A stretch of 64,000 nucleotides of DNA. Origin: Rhodoferax sp. GW822-FHT02A01. Its GTDB lineage: Bacteria > Pseudomonadota > Gammaproteobacteria > Burkholderiales > Burkholderiaceae_C. This document shows, piece after piece, positions 35,502-44,842 of this stretch (its first letter is position 1; each line of letters begins with the position of its first letter). The DNA lies in the NCBI RefSeq assembly GCF_038784515.1, contig NZ_CP152376.1:3038001-3102000 (forward strand). Direction: 5' to 3'. The notes beneath the pieces were generated by a model that worked only from the letters and a program-made list of their open reading frames with translations, was not told the origin of the DNA and searched no databases. The position numbers were made by a program, and so were the translations under genes.

Positions 35502-37085
35502 ATGACCGAAGCAGTAGCCTCCACCTCAGACGCCGAACTCCCACCAGTGGCTGCGGGTACCGACCACAAGAAGCACCGTCGTGCCGGCGGACGCGAGCGC
35601 CGCGACCCCAAGGCCAAGATCAATGGCCCGGCCTACATCCAGCGCAACATCCCGACCTACGACGTGATGGGCGAGGAAAACCTGCAGAAGATCGAAGTGA
35701 CTGCGGAGCGCATCCTGGCCGAGGTGGGGTTGGACATCCGCGATGATGACGAATGCCTGGACCTGTTCCGCAAGGCCGGCGCCAAGGTCAACGGTATGCG
35801 TGTCACCTTCGAGCCGGGCCATGTGCGCGAGATACTCAAGACGGCACCCAGGGAGTTCACCCAGCACGCGCGCAACCCGCAGCGCAGTGTGCAAATCGGC
35901 GGCAAGAACGTGGTGTTCTCTCCGGCTTACGGGTCGCCCTTCGTGATGGACCTGGACCGGGGCCGCCGCTACGGCACGCTGGAGGACTTCCAGAACTTCA
36001 TCAAGCTGGCTTATGCCTGCCCTTGGCTGCATCACAGCGGCGGCACCGTGTGCGAGCCTACCGACGTGCCGGTCAACAAGCGCCACCTGGACATGGTGTA
36101 TTCGCACATGCGCTACTCCGACAAGGCCTACATGGGCTCCATCACCTCGGAAGAGCGTGCCGAGGATTCCATCGAAATGTCGCGCATCCTGTTTGGCCGT
36201 GAGTTTGTTGACCAGAACTGCGTGATCCTGGGCAACGTCAACGTCAACTCGCCGCTGCTGTGGGACGGCACCATGACCAAGTCGGCACGGGCCTACGCGC
36301 GCGCCAACCAGGCTGCGGTGATCGTGCCCTTCATTCTGGGTGGCGCCATGGGCCCGGTCACCAATGCCGGCGCCATCGCCCAGGCCCATGCGGAGACCAT
36401 GGTGGGCTGCGCCATCACGCAACTGGAGCGGCCCGGTGCGCCGGTGATCTATGGCAACTTTTTGTCCAGCATGTCGCTGCGTTCGGGCTCGCCCACTTTT
36501 GGCACGCCCGAGCCCGCCATCGGCTCCATGGTGATTGGCCAGCTGGCGCGCCGCCTGAATCTGCCGTTGCGCTGCGCGGGCTCCTTCACCACCTCCAAGC
36601 TGCCCGACGGTCAGGCCATGCAGGAGAGCGTCATGTCCATGCTCTCGGCCATCCATTGCGGCGCCAACTTCATCCTGCATTCGGCGGGTTTCCTCGACGG
36701 ACTGCTGTCCATGAGCTACGAGAAGTTCATGATGGACGCCGACTTCTGCGGCGCGCTGCACAGCTACCTGGGCGGCGTGGTGGTGGACGACAACACACTG
36801 GCCATGGACGCCTTCAAGGAAGTCACGCCCGGCGGCCATTACCTGGGAAGTGCCCACACCATGGCCAACTACACCACCGCCTTTTTCGACTCCACCATCT
36901 CCGACAACACGCCGTTTGAATCCTGGGTCGAGGCCGGCAAGACCGATAGCGCCACGCGTGCCAACATACGCTGGAAGACCGCACTGGCCGACTACGAGGC
37001 GCCCGTCATGGACGTGGCCGTCGATGAGGCCCTGAAAGACTTTGTGGCCCGCAAGAAGGCCGCCACCACCGATCAGTGGTACTGA
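35502..37085 (+). CDS. MttB-family methyltransferase (non-pyrrolysine type)
   Basis: 527 residues of the trimethylamine methyltransferase family: RRxxRD-rich N-terminus, then GSPFVMDLDRGRRYGT, the SGGTVCEPTDVPVN segment and the long TIM-barrel core ending TPGGHYLGSAHT. The frame has no internal amber codon, so it is not the pyrrolysine TMA enzyme; non-Pyl relatives demethylate glycine betaine, proline betaine or carnitine and pass the methyl group to a corrinoid protein. No corrinoid protein gene is adjacent. The next gene is a flavoprotein demethylase, suggesting stepwise removal of methyl groups from a quaternary amine. Confidence 0.88.
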   Translation: MTEAVASTSDAELPPVAAGTDHKKHRRAGGRERRDPKAKINGPAYIQRNIPTYDVMGEENLQKIEVTAERILAEVGLDIRDDDECLDLFRKAGAKVNGMRVTFEPGHVREILKTAPREFTQHARNPQRSVQIGGKNVVFSPAYGSPFVMDLDRGRRYGTLEDFQNFIKLAYACPWLHHSGGTVCEPTDVPVNKRHLDMVYSHMRYSDKAYMGSITSEERAEDSIEMSRILFGREFVDQNCVILGNVNVNSPLLWDGTMTKSARAYARANQAAVIVPFILGGAMGPVTNAGAIAQAHAETMVGCAITQLERPGAPVIYGNFLSSMSLRSGSPTFGTPEPAIGSMVIGQLARRLNLPLRCAGSFTTSKLPDGQAMQESVMSMLSAIHCGANFILHSAGFLDGLLSMSYEKFMMDADFCGALHSYLGGVVVDDNTLAMDAFKEVTPGGHYLGSAHTMANYTTAFFDSTISDNTPFESWVEAGKTDSATRANIRWKTALADYEAPVMDVAVDEALKDFVARKKAATTDQWY

Positions 37086-37111
37086 ACGCAATTCCATCCG
37101 AAAGACTCTCC

Positions 37112-39232
37112 ATGGCTCCCGAGAACGATCCCCTGTTGCAACCCTTCCAACTCAAACATCTGCGGCTCAAGAACCGGTTGATGCTCACATCCCACGAGCC
37201 GGCTTATCCTGAAGACGGCATGCCCAAGGCCAAGTACCGCGCCTACCATGTCGAGCGCGCCAAGGCCGGCATTGCACTGACCATGACGGCTGGCTCGGCA
37301 GCCGTGTCGCGTGACAGCCCGCCCGTGTTCAACAACATCCTGGCCTACAAGGATGAAGTGGTTCCGTGGATGAAAGACCTCACCGACGCCTGCCATGAGC
37401 ACGGCGCGGCGGTGATGATCCAGATCACCCACCTGGGACGGCGCACCAGCTGGTCCAAGGCCGACTGGTTGCCGGTGGTGTCGCCTTCGCATGAGCGCGA
37501 GGCATCGCACCGGGCCTTCCCCAAGAAGATGGAAGACTGGGACATTGCACGCATCATCAAGGACTATGCCGATGCCGCTGAGCGCATGCATGCTGCCGGT
37601 GTGGACGGTTTGGAGTTGGAGGCCTATGGGCATTTGATGGACCAATTCTGGTCGCCTGTGACCAATACGCTGGAGTCGCCCTACGGCGGCTCGCTGGAAA
37701 ACCGGGTGCGCTTCACGCTGGAGGTGCTCAAGGCCATCCGTGCGCGCGTGGGGCCGGACTTCATCATTGGGGTGCGTGGCGTGGCCGACGAGGCGCAGCC
37801 GGGTGGTTTGACGGCAGAGGAGGGCCTGGGCATTGCGCGCTATCTGGCCAAGTCGGGCATGGTGGACTTCCTCAACATCATCCGGGGCCATATCGATACC
37901 GACGCCGGTCTGACCGACGTCATTCCGGTGCAGGGCATGCGCAGCGCGCCGCACCTGGAATTTGCCGGTGGCTTGCGCGCGCAGCTGGGTGGCATTCCCA
38001 TCTTCCACGGCGCCAAGATCCAGGATGTGACCACCGCCCGCTTTGCCATTGAGAGCGGCAAGCTCGACATGGTGGGCATGACCCGCGCGCACATGGCCGA
38101 CCCGCACATCGTGCGCAAGATCATGCTGGGCCGCGAAGACACCATACGCCCCTGCGTGGGCGCCAACTACTGCCTGGACCGCATCTACCAGGGTGGCGAT
38201 GCCTATTGCCTGCACAACCCGGCCACCGGTCGCGAGCTGACCATGCCGCACACACTGGCCAGGGCGGAGAAACCGCGCAAGGTTGTGGTGGTGGGCGCGG
38301 GGCCTGCCGGGCTGGAGGCCGCGCGTGTGGCCTCCGAGCGCGGTCACCAGGTGGTGGTGCTGGAAGCGGCAGACAAGCCGGGCGGCCAGATCCGCCTGAC
38401 CGCACAGAGCCAGCGCCGCCGCGAGATGATTGGCATCATCGACTGGCGCGTGGCGCGTTGCGAAGAGGCCGGCGTGCAGTTCCAATACAACACCCTGGCC
38501 GATGCCGCGCGGGTGCTGGCAGAAAGGCCTGACGTGGTCATCATCGCCACGGGAGGCCTGCCGCACACCGAAGTGCTCAGTCGTCCGCCGGGCCGCTCCA
38601 AGGATGACTGCACCCCCTCGGGGGGCCAGGCTCAGCCTGGGCTGGGGGCCATGTCGGCAGGCAATGAACTGGTGGACTCTACCTGGGACATCATCAGCGG
38701 AGCGGTCAAGCCAGGCAAGAACGTGCTGCTGTTTGACGACGCCGGTGACCACGCCGCGCTACAGGCCGCCGAGGTAATTGGTGCCAGTGGCGCGCATCTG
38801 GAAGTCATGACACCCGACCGCAGCTTTGCGCCCGAGGTCATGGCCATGAACCTGGTGCCCTACATGCGCAGCCTGCAGAAGCTGGACGTCGTCTTTACCG
38901 TGACCTACCGGCTGCTGTCGGTGGAGCGCGGTGCTGAAGGGCTGATCGCCCATGTGGGCAGCGACTATGGTGGCGTGCGAAAGCAGCGCGTGGTGGATCA
39001 GGTCATCATCAACCACGGCACGCGTCCGCTGGATGATTTGTACTTTGAACTCAAGGCAGATTCCCTCAACCAGGGCGCCGTGGACCATGCTGCATTGATT
39101 GCCGGCGTGCCACAGCCGCACAGCGCCGCCACAGGGCAGGGCTATCAGTTGTTCCGCATTGGTGATGCGGTATCCGCGCGCAACACCCATGCGGCCATTT
39201 ACGACGCATTGCGTTTGGTGAAGGATTTGTAA
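37112..39232 (+). CDS. Trimethylamine-dehydrogenase-family flavoprotein demethylase (DgcA/StcD-like)
   Basis: 706 residues: an FMN TIM barrel (about 8-345, old-yellow-enzyme type with THLGRR and SPYGGSLENR), a 4Fe-4S cysteine cluster (CVGANYC and YCLHNP near 350-375), and a pyridine-nucleotide/FAD domain from about 390 (VVVVGAGPAGLEAA). The family contains dimethylglycine and N-methylproline demethylases. It probably oxidatively demethylates the tertiary amine produced by the MttB-family protein. About 26 residues (near 490-515) look inserted and are encoded by palindromic DNA. It follows mttB by 26 bases. ATG 37112 is preferred over GTG 37076, which lies inside mttB. Confidence 0.87.
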   Translation: MAPENDPLLQPFQLKHLRLKNRLMLTSHEPAYPEDGMPKAKYRAYHVERAKAGIALTMTAGSAAVSRDSPPVFNNILAYKDEVVPWMKDLTDACHEHGAAVMIQITHLGRRTSWSKADWLPVVSPSHEREASHRAFPKKMEDWDIARIIKDYADAAERMHAAGVDGLELEAYGHLMDQFWSPVTNTLESPYGGSLENRVRFTLEVLKAIRARVGPDFIIGVRGVADEAQPGGLTAEEGLGIARYLAKSGMVDFLNIIRGHIDTDAGLTDVIPVQGMRSAPHLEFAGGLRAQLGGIPIFHGAKIQDVTTARFAIESGKLDMVGMTRAHMADPHIVRKIMLGREDTIRPCVGANYCLDRIYQGGDAYCLHNPATGRELTMPHTLARAEKPRKVVVVGAGPAGLEAARVASERGHQVVVLEAADKPGGQIRLTAQSQRRREMIGIIDWRVARCEEAGVQFQYNTLADAARVLAERPDVVIIATGGLPHTEVLSRPPGRSKDDCTPSGGQAQPGLGAMSAGNELVDSTWDIISGAVKPGKNVLLFDDAGDHAALQAAEVIGASGAHLEVMTPDRSFAPEVMAMNLVPYMRSLQKLDVVFTVTYRLLSVERGAEGLIAHVGSDYGGVRKQRVVDQVIINHGTRPLDDLYFELKADSLNQGAVDHAALIAGVPQPHSAATGQGYQLFRIGDAVSARNTHAAIYDALRLVKDL
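38611..38650. repeat. REP-like palindromic element inside a coding region
   Basis: CCCCC-TC-GGGGG (38613-38624) is directly followed by CCAGGCT-C-AGCCTGG (38626-38640) and a GGGGGCC tail. Together they make adjoining stem-loops in the middle of the demethylase gene. The DNA keeps the frame open and encodes a Gly/Pro/Ser-rich stretch. Such palindromes are usually extragenic. Confidence 0.55.
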
Positions 39233-39327
39233 AGTATCCCCATACGCGTCGGGTTGCGCTACCCCGATATGTACGGGGAGCAGTATGTGCAAGAATCGTC
39301 CTATTCGGGATTTCGCTACATACAACA

Positions 39328-40416
39328 ATGATTCGGTGGTTTGCTTTACTTGTTGGCCTGCTCATGGCAGTGCCTTCCTTTGCGCTGACAGTGGCATTCA
39401 TCAATCCCGGAAAGTCGGATGAGGCCTACTGGGTTGCCGTGGCCGAGTCCATGAAAGCGGCGGCGGACAGCCTGGGCATTACGCTGGAAATGCGCTTCGT
39501 GGAACGTGACCATCCACGTGCCCTGGCCGTAGCAAAGGAAATTGCCAGCCGCCCCAAGGCCGAGCGGCCCGACTACCTGATACTGACCAATGACTACGAC
39601 CTGGGGCCCAAGCAGCTGAGCCTGCTGGAGGGTAGCGGCATACGCTGCTTCTTTGCTTTCAGTCCGCCCAGCGTGGCGGCCCGCAAGGAGATTGGGGCTC
39701 CGCGCCAGCGTTACCCATTCTGGATAGGGTCGTTGCAGCCGCATGCCTCCGATGCTGGTTACCTCACCGCCAGAAGCCTGATAGCCAAGGGCCGCGCTGA
39801 AAAAGCCCAGGCCCCCGATGGCAAGCTGCACATGCTGGCGATCGCGGGCGACCGTTCCACACCCGCCTCCATAGAGCGCAACGAGGGCATGCGCCACGCG
39901 GTCTTGGATGCCGGCGATGTCGTGCTGGACCAGGAAGTCTTTGCCGACTGGAGCCGTGACAAAGCCGCTGAACAAAGTGCGGTGCTGTATGGCCGCTATC
40001 CGGGTACGCGCCTGGTATGGGCCGGTAGCGACCAGATGGCCTTTGGTGCCATGCAGACCTGGGAAAAGCGCGGGGGAAAGCCGGGGCAGGACGCCTGGTT
40101 CAGTGGCGTCAACACGTCGCAGGAAGCCCTGGAGGCGGTGCAGTCCGGTCGCCTGACGGCTCTGGCCGGCGGGCATTTCATCGCCGGTGCCTGGGCGTTG
40201 GTCATGATTTACGACTACGCCCACGGCCGTGACTTTGCCGACGAAGGTCTGGAACTGGACCGTCCGATGTTCACCTTGTTCGATGCGGAGAGCGCAGAGC
40301 GATTTCGTGCGCGCTATGCCAGCGGCTACAGCAGGATCGACTTTCGCAAGTACAGCAAGGTACTCAATCCGCAAGTCAAGCACTACAACTTTTCTTTTGA
40401 GCAGCTCATACGCTGA
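39328..40416 (+). CDS. Orphan periplasmic sugar-type solute-binding protein
   Basis: 362 residues with a signal peptide (1-19, LLVGLLMAVPSFA) followed by a LacI/RbsB-type periplasmic binding fold: TVAFINPGKSDEAYW at the start, WAGSDQMAFGAM for the ligand-side region. No permease or ATPase genes are near. It ends 15 bases before a membrane GAF-PAS-GGDEF-EAL gene, so it may deliver a ligand to that receptor and not to a transporter. The ligand cannot be named; the fold is used for sugars, autoinducer-2 and other small molecules. Confidence 0.85.
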   Translation: MIRWFALLVGLLMAVPSFALTVAFINPGKSDEAYWVAVAESMKAAADSLGITLEMRFVERDHPRALAVAKEIASRPKAERPDYLILTNDYDLGPKQLSLLEGSGIRCFFAFSPPSVAARKEIGAPRQRYPFWIGSLQPHASDAGYLTARSLIAKGRAEKAQAPDGKLHMLAIAGDRSTPASIERNEGMRHAVLDAGDVVLDQEVFADWSRDKAAEQSAVLYGRYPGTRLVWAGSDQMAFGAMQTWEKRGGKPGQDAWFSGVNTSQEALEAVQSGRLTALAGGHFIAGAWALVMIYDYAHGRDFADEGLELDRPMFTLFDAESAERFRARYASGYSRIDFRKYSKVLNPQVKHYNFSFEQLIR

Positions 40417-40431
40417 GGGCAGGGTCCCGCC

Positions 40432-43326
40432 ATGCCAAGCCGCCCCTTCCGACCCATTGCCAACGTACTGATCCAACGGGTCGTTGCGCTAGCGGCGCTG
40501 TGCTTTGTCGTGCTCGGGTCACTGCATGCCCTGATTGAGTACCGCTCTGGGAAGGTTGCCTTTCAGACCACCATACGCGACATATCCGTAGCCAGTGCTC
40601 CGCAACTTTCCGTCAGTCTGTGGGACATTGAGCTGGAGGCGGTGCGCAAGCAGCTCACCCTGATTGCGCAGCGCCCGGAAGTGGCCTATGTGGAGCTGTG
40701 GACCCTGACCGGAGAACGTTACGTGGCAGGCGACACCACGCTCACCGACGGTGAGGTCAAGAGTCGCATTGAAGTTCCGTCCCCCGGCGGCAGCGGCGCA
40801 CTGGGCACTTTGCAGGTGACCGGCAAGGATGCGTACCGGCATGCCAAGATCAAGCGTGACATCGCCCAGTTGCTGCTGGGCTATTTTGTATTTGTGACGG
40901 CCATCTGCCTGGCCATCACGGTGCTGTTGCGCCAGAAGCTGGAACGCCCGCTGTCCACGCTGGCACGGTTCGCGCGGGAGCTCGTGCCGGGCGCTGCTCC
41001 GGCACCCGTTGTGTATGACAAGGGCTCCAAGCGCTATGCAGACGAAGTGGATGTATTGGCCGAAGGATTTCAGACCTTGCAGAGTGCCGTCTACTCACAC
41101 GTGTCAAACCTCGATCAGCTGGTGGCCGCGCGCACGGGTGAACTGGCTTTGCACAACCAGATACTGGATCAAATCAGCCGTGATGTCCCCCTGCGCAATC
41201 TGCTGGACGCGCTGACCCGGCAGGTGGAGCAGCTGCACCCGGATATGTTCAGCTCGATCCTGCTGCTGGACAAGGAAGGCAAGCACCTGCGGCATGGCGC
41301 TGCGCCTGGTCTGCCGCAGTTTTTCGTGGACGCCATTGACGGCGTGGCCATAGGCGAAGGGGTTGGTTCATGCGGCACAGCGGCTTTCCGTGGCGAACGG
41401 GTCATCGTTGAAAACATCCAGCAGCATCCCTACTGGGCGTCGTACCGAGATATTGCTGGCCAAGCGGGCTTGCAGGCGTGTTGGTCAGAGCCCATTATTG
41501 GAACCGAAGGGCAGGTGCTTGGCACCTTTGCGCTGTACCACCGCAAGGCGGCAAAACCGTCAGGCGTCGAAATTGAGCTGATCGAGCGCTATGCCAGACT
41601 GGCTGCTCTGGCCATTGAGCGTAAGCGCGCGGGCGAGCGCCTCAATACCCTGTCACGCGCCATTGCGCAAAGCCCGGTTTCCATTCTGATAACCGACCCC
41701 TTGGGCGTCATTGAATATGTGAATCCCAAGTTCGAGGAGGTCACCGGCTACAGCAGTGCAGAAGCTATAGGCAAGACCCCGGGGATTCTGAGTAGCGGTG
41801 AAAAGTCGCGCGAAGAGAACGACAAGATCTGGCGGACCATCCGGTCCGGTCATACCTGGAGCGGGGACTTCCACAACCGCCGCAAGGACGGTTCCCTGTT
41901 CTGGGTGCACGCTTCCATTTCCCCGATTCTGGATGAGCAAGGTGCACTGCTTCACTTCGTGGCGGTCAAGGAGGACATCACGCAACGCAGGGAGCATCAG
42001 CGGCAGCTGGAGCATATTGCGCACTATGACGTGCTGACCAATCTGCCCAACCGTGCCTTGCTGGCAGACCGCCTGGTTCAGGGCATGGCGTTGGCGCATC
42101 GACGCGGACACAAACTGGCCGTGGTGTACCTGGATCTTGACGGCTTCAAGGCCATCAACGACCAGCACGGGCATGCAGCCGGCGACCAGATGCTGATTGC
42201 CGTGGCCAGTCGCATGAAACATGCACTGCGTGAGGTGGACACACTGGCCCGCATTGGCGGCGATGAGTTCGTGGTAGTGCTGGTTGATCTTCCGGATGCG
42301 CAGGACAGCCATCCCATGCTCAACCGCTTGCTGGTTGCGGCATCGCAGTCCGTACAGGTGGGTGAGCTCACACTACGGGTTTCGGCCAGCCTGGGCGTGA
42401 CGTTCTACCCGCAGGCTCAGGAAGCGGAAGCGGACCAATTGCTGCGCCAGGCGGATCACGCCATGTACCAGGCCAAGGTGAGCGGCAAGAATCGCTACCA
42501 CGTCTTCGACGCCGAGCACGACAACAGCATTCGCGATCACCACGAGAGTCTGGAAAACATCCGACTGGCCCTGCTCAATGACGAATTCGTCCTGCATTAC
42601 CAGCCCAAAGTCAATATGCGCACCGGTGCCGTCATCGGGGCCGAGGCACTGATTCGCTGGCAGCACCCGACCAAGGGCTTGCTGCCCCCAGCCAGCTTCT
42701 TGCCGATCATCGAGGACCATCCGCTGGCGGTCGATTTCGGGGAGTGGGTGATTCACCGGGCACTGAGTCAGATGGGCGCCTGGCAGGCGGGCGGGCTCGA
42801 TATCTCGGTAAGCGTCAACATCGGCGCCCGTCAGTTGCAGCAGACGGATTTCGTCGAGCGTCTGCGCGATCTGATGACAGCGCATCCCGGGGTCAAGCCC
42901 GGAGACCTCGAACTGGAGGTGCTCGAGACCAGTGCGCTGGAGGACCTGGAGCACGTTTCCAGCGTCATGGAAGCCTGCCGGGCCATGGGGGTTGAATTTG
43001 CGCTGGACGACTTCGGAACGGGCTATTCATCGCTGACCTACCTCAAGCGTCTGCCCGTGACCATGCTCAAGATCGACCAGAGCTTTGTGCGTGAAATGCT
43101 GGATGACCCAGATGACCGGGCCATCCTGCAAGGCGTGATCGGCCTGGCCGCGGCTTTCAGACGCAAGGTCATTGCAGAAGGGGTGGAGTCCGTGGCGCAC
43201 GGCACCGTGTTGCTGCAGTTGGGTTGTGAGCTGGCGCAGGGCTATGGCATTGCACGCCCCATGGCCGCCGACCAGTTGCCGACCTGGGCAGCGACCTGGC
43301 AACCCCACAGCCGTTGGAGTGCGTAG
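40432..43326 (+). CDS. Membrane GAF-PAS-GGDEF-EAL receptor
   Basis: 964 residues. Two membrane helices (about 12-32 and 145-168) bracket a small periplasmic domain of about 110 residues (LSVSLWDIELEAVR region). A HAMP-like linker, a GAF domain (about 250-395), a PAS domain (about 405-530), GGDEF (near 609, REVD five residues before it) and EAL (EALIRW near 737, DDFGTGYSS later) follow. Both catalytic halves look complete. It lies 15 bases after the orphan binding protein gene, GAGGGCAGGG supplying the ribosome site, so the pair is almost certainly co-transcribed. Confidence 0.93.
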   Translation: MPSRPFRPIANVLIQRVVALAALCFVVLGSLHALIEYRSGKVAFQTTIRDISVASAPQLSVSLWDIELEAVRKQLTLIAQRPEVAYVELWTLTGERYVAGDTTLTDGEVKSRIEVPSPGGSGALGTLQVTGKDAYRHAKIKRDIAQLLLGYFVFVTAICLAITVLLRQKLERPLSTLARFARELVPGAAPAPVVYDKGSKRYADEVDVLAEGFQTLQSAVYSHVSNLDQLVAARTGELALHNQILDQISRDVPLRNLLDALTRQVEQLHPDMFSSILLLDKEGKHLRHGAAPGLPQFFVDAIDGVAIGEGVGSCGTAAFRGERVIVENIQQHPYWASYRDIAGQAGLQACWSEPIIGTEGQVLGTFALYHRKAAKPSGVEIELIERYARLAALAIERKRAGERLNTLSRAIAQSPVSILITDPLGVIEYVNPKFEEVTGYSSAEAIGKTPGILSSGEKSREENDKIWRTIRSGHTWSGDFHNRRKDGSLFWVHASISPILDEQGALLHFVAVKEDITQRREHQRQLEHIAHYDVLTNLPNRALLADRLVQGMALAHRRGHKLAVVYLDLDGFKAINDQHGHAAGDQMLIAVASRMKHALREVDTLARIGGDEFVVVLVDLPDAQDSHPMLNRLLVAASQSVQVGELTLRVSASLGVTFYPQAQEAEADQLLRQADHAMYQAKVSGKNRYHVFDAEHDNSIRDHHESLENIRLALLNDEFVLHYQPKVNMRTGAVIGAEALIRWQHPTKGLLPPASFLPIIEDHPLAVDFGEWVIHRALSQMGAWQAGGLDISVSVNIGARQLQQTDFVERLRDLMTAHPGVKPGDLELEVLETSALEDLEHVSSVMEACRAMGVEFALDDFGTGYSSLTYLKRLPVTMLKIDQSFVREMLDDPDDRAILQGVIGLAAAFRRKVIAEGVESVAHGTVLLQLGCELAQGYGIARPMAADQLPTWAATWQPHSRWSA

Positions 43327-43426
43327 CCTTTTTGGTGCGTGGAATAGGTTGTCCAGGGCATTTGGCATACCTTTAATCCCGAAAATGCACTGAAACAAGA
43401 CGTCTTCAAAGATTTTTGCGCCGTTG

Positions 43427-43442
43427 TGGCGCATTTATTGCT
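43427..43442 (+). promoter_or_regulatory. Sigma-54 (-24/-12) promoter of amt
   Basis: TGGCGC-ATTTA-TTGCT: the invariant GG and GC are exactly 12 bases apart, the diagnostic sigma-54 spacing. It lies 73 bases before the amt start, consistent with nitrogen control through NtrC. I could not see a convincing pair of NtrC sites further upstream. Confidence 0.65.
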
Positions 43443-43514
43443 TGCAAATGGTGCGACAGTGGGCGTGTGCAATTTTCCGCACCGTCTGAATGCATTATTT
43501 CCAAGAGGTTGTTT

Positions 43515-44717
43515 ATGAATGCACTACAACAGGGCGCCAATGCCCTGTTTATTTTGTTGGGCGCAATCATGGTGCTTGCCATGCATGCGGGTTTCGCTTT
43601 TCTGGAGTTGGGTACGGTTCGCCGCAAGAACCAAGTCAATGCGTTGGTCAAGATCCTGGTGGACTTTTCCGTTTCCACGGTTGTGTACTTTGTGCTGGGT
43701 TATGCCGTGGCTTATGGCACCAGCTTCTTTGTCGGTGCGCAAGACCTGGCGGCCAAGAATGGCTATGAGTTGGTGAAGTTCTTCTTTCTGCTGACCTTTG
43801 CTGCGGCCATTCCGGCCATCATTTCCGGAGGCATTGCGGAGCGCGCCAAGTTCTGGCCCCAGCTCATGGCCACGGCCATGATCGTGGGCGTTGTCTACCC
43901 CTTCTTTGAAGGCATAGCCTGGAACCAGCACTTTGGTGTGCAGGCCTGGCTGCTGGCAAACACCGGGGCCGAATTCCACGATTTCGCCGGCAGTGTGGTG
44001 GTCCATGCGCTGGGAGGCTGGATTGCGCTGGGTGCGGTCATGTTGTTGGGTGCGCGCAGCAACCGCTATCGCAAGGACGGCGCCATATCGGCACATCCGC
44101 CGAGCAGCATTCCATTCCTGGCGCTAGGCGCCTGGATTCTGACGGTGGGCTGGTTTGGCTTCAATGTGATGAGCGCGCAGACCCTGGACAAAATTTCCGG
44201 CCTGGTGGCCGTGAACTCGCTCATGGCCATGGTGGGCGGTACCCTGACGGCCCTGCTTCTCGGCAAGAACGACCCCGGCTTCGTGCACAACGGCCCGCTG
44301 GCGGGCCTGGTGGCCGTGTGCGCTGGCTCCGACCTGATGCATCCGCTGGGCGCCTTGGTGGTAGGGGCCGTTGCCGGTGCAATCTTTGTATCGATGTTCA
44401 CTCTGACGCAAAACAAATGGAAGATCGACGATGTGCTGGGTGTCTGGCCCTTGCATGGGCTGTGCGGGACGTGGGGCGGGGTGGCCGCTGGCATCTTTGG
44501 CAGCAAGGCCCTGGGCGGTCTGGGCGGGGTCAGCATGGGGGCTCAGGTGCTGGGTACCGGCCTGGGTGTCGTCTGGGCACTGGTCAGTGGTTTTGCCGTC
44601 TACGGTCTGCTCAAAGCCCTGCTGGGGTTGCGTTTGAGCCAGGAAGAAGAGTACGACGGTGCCGACTTGTCCATTCATAAAATCAGTGCGAGCCCGGAGC
44701 GGGAGGCCAATTGGTAG
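43515..44717 (+). CDS. amt: Ammonium transporter
   Basis: 400 residues and about eleven membrane helices. The twin pore histidines are visible in VVVHALGG and WPLHGLCGTWGG, with GGIAERAKFW and the FFEGIAWNQHFG segment typical of bacterial Amt. ATG at 43515 has AGAGG at good spacing; longer in-frame forms would begin inside the sigma-54 promoter and are rejected. No glnK lies beside it, unlike the usual glnK-amt pair. It is expected to respond to nitrogen limitation. Confidence 0.95.
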   Translation: MNALQQGANALFILLGAIMVLAMHAGFAFLELGTVRRKNQVNALVKILVDFSVSTVVYFVLGYAVAYGTSFFVGAQDLAAKNGYELVKFFFLLTFAAAIPAIISGGIAERAKFWPQLMATAMIVGVVYPFFEGIAWNQHFGVQAWLLANTGAEFHDFAGSVVVHALGGWIALGAVMLLGARSNRYRKDGAISAHPPSSIPFLALGAWILTVGWFGFNVMSAQTLDKISGLVAVNSLMAMVGGTLTALLLGKNDPGFVHNGPLAGLVAVCAGSDLMHPLGALVVGAVAGAIFVSMFTLTQNKWKIDDVLGVWPLHGLCGTWGGVAAGIFGSKALGGLGGVSMGAQVLGTGLGVVWALVSGFAVYGLLKALLGLRLSQEEEYDGADLSIHKISASPEREANW

Positions 44718-44842
44718 CCTCCTGAATCGTTCTGTAACAATTTAATGCCCTTTTTGCCCGGTAACAGACAGAAGTTTTGACACAATGCCCAGCATTCATG
44801 GTGGACTCACACTGCGATCTTTATGAGAACAGGTAGCTATTA

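Noticed and set aside
35502..37085. Pyrrolysine-containing trimethylamine methyltransferase
   Set aside because: The reading frame has no internal TAG and no pyl genes are in the window, so it is a non-pyrrolysine family member.
35526..37097. Minus-strand open frame of 523 codons
   Set aside because: Antisense to the MttB-family gene; Gly/His/Arg-rich shadow sequence.
37073..38752. Long minus-strand open frame of 559 codons
   Set aside because: Antisense to the trimethylamine-dehydrogenase-family gene; no recognisable domain.
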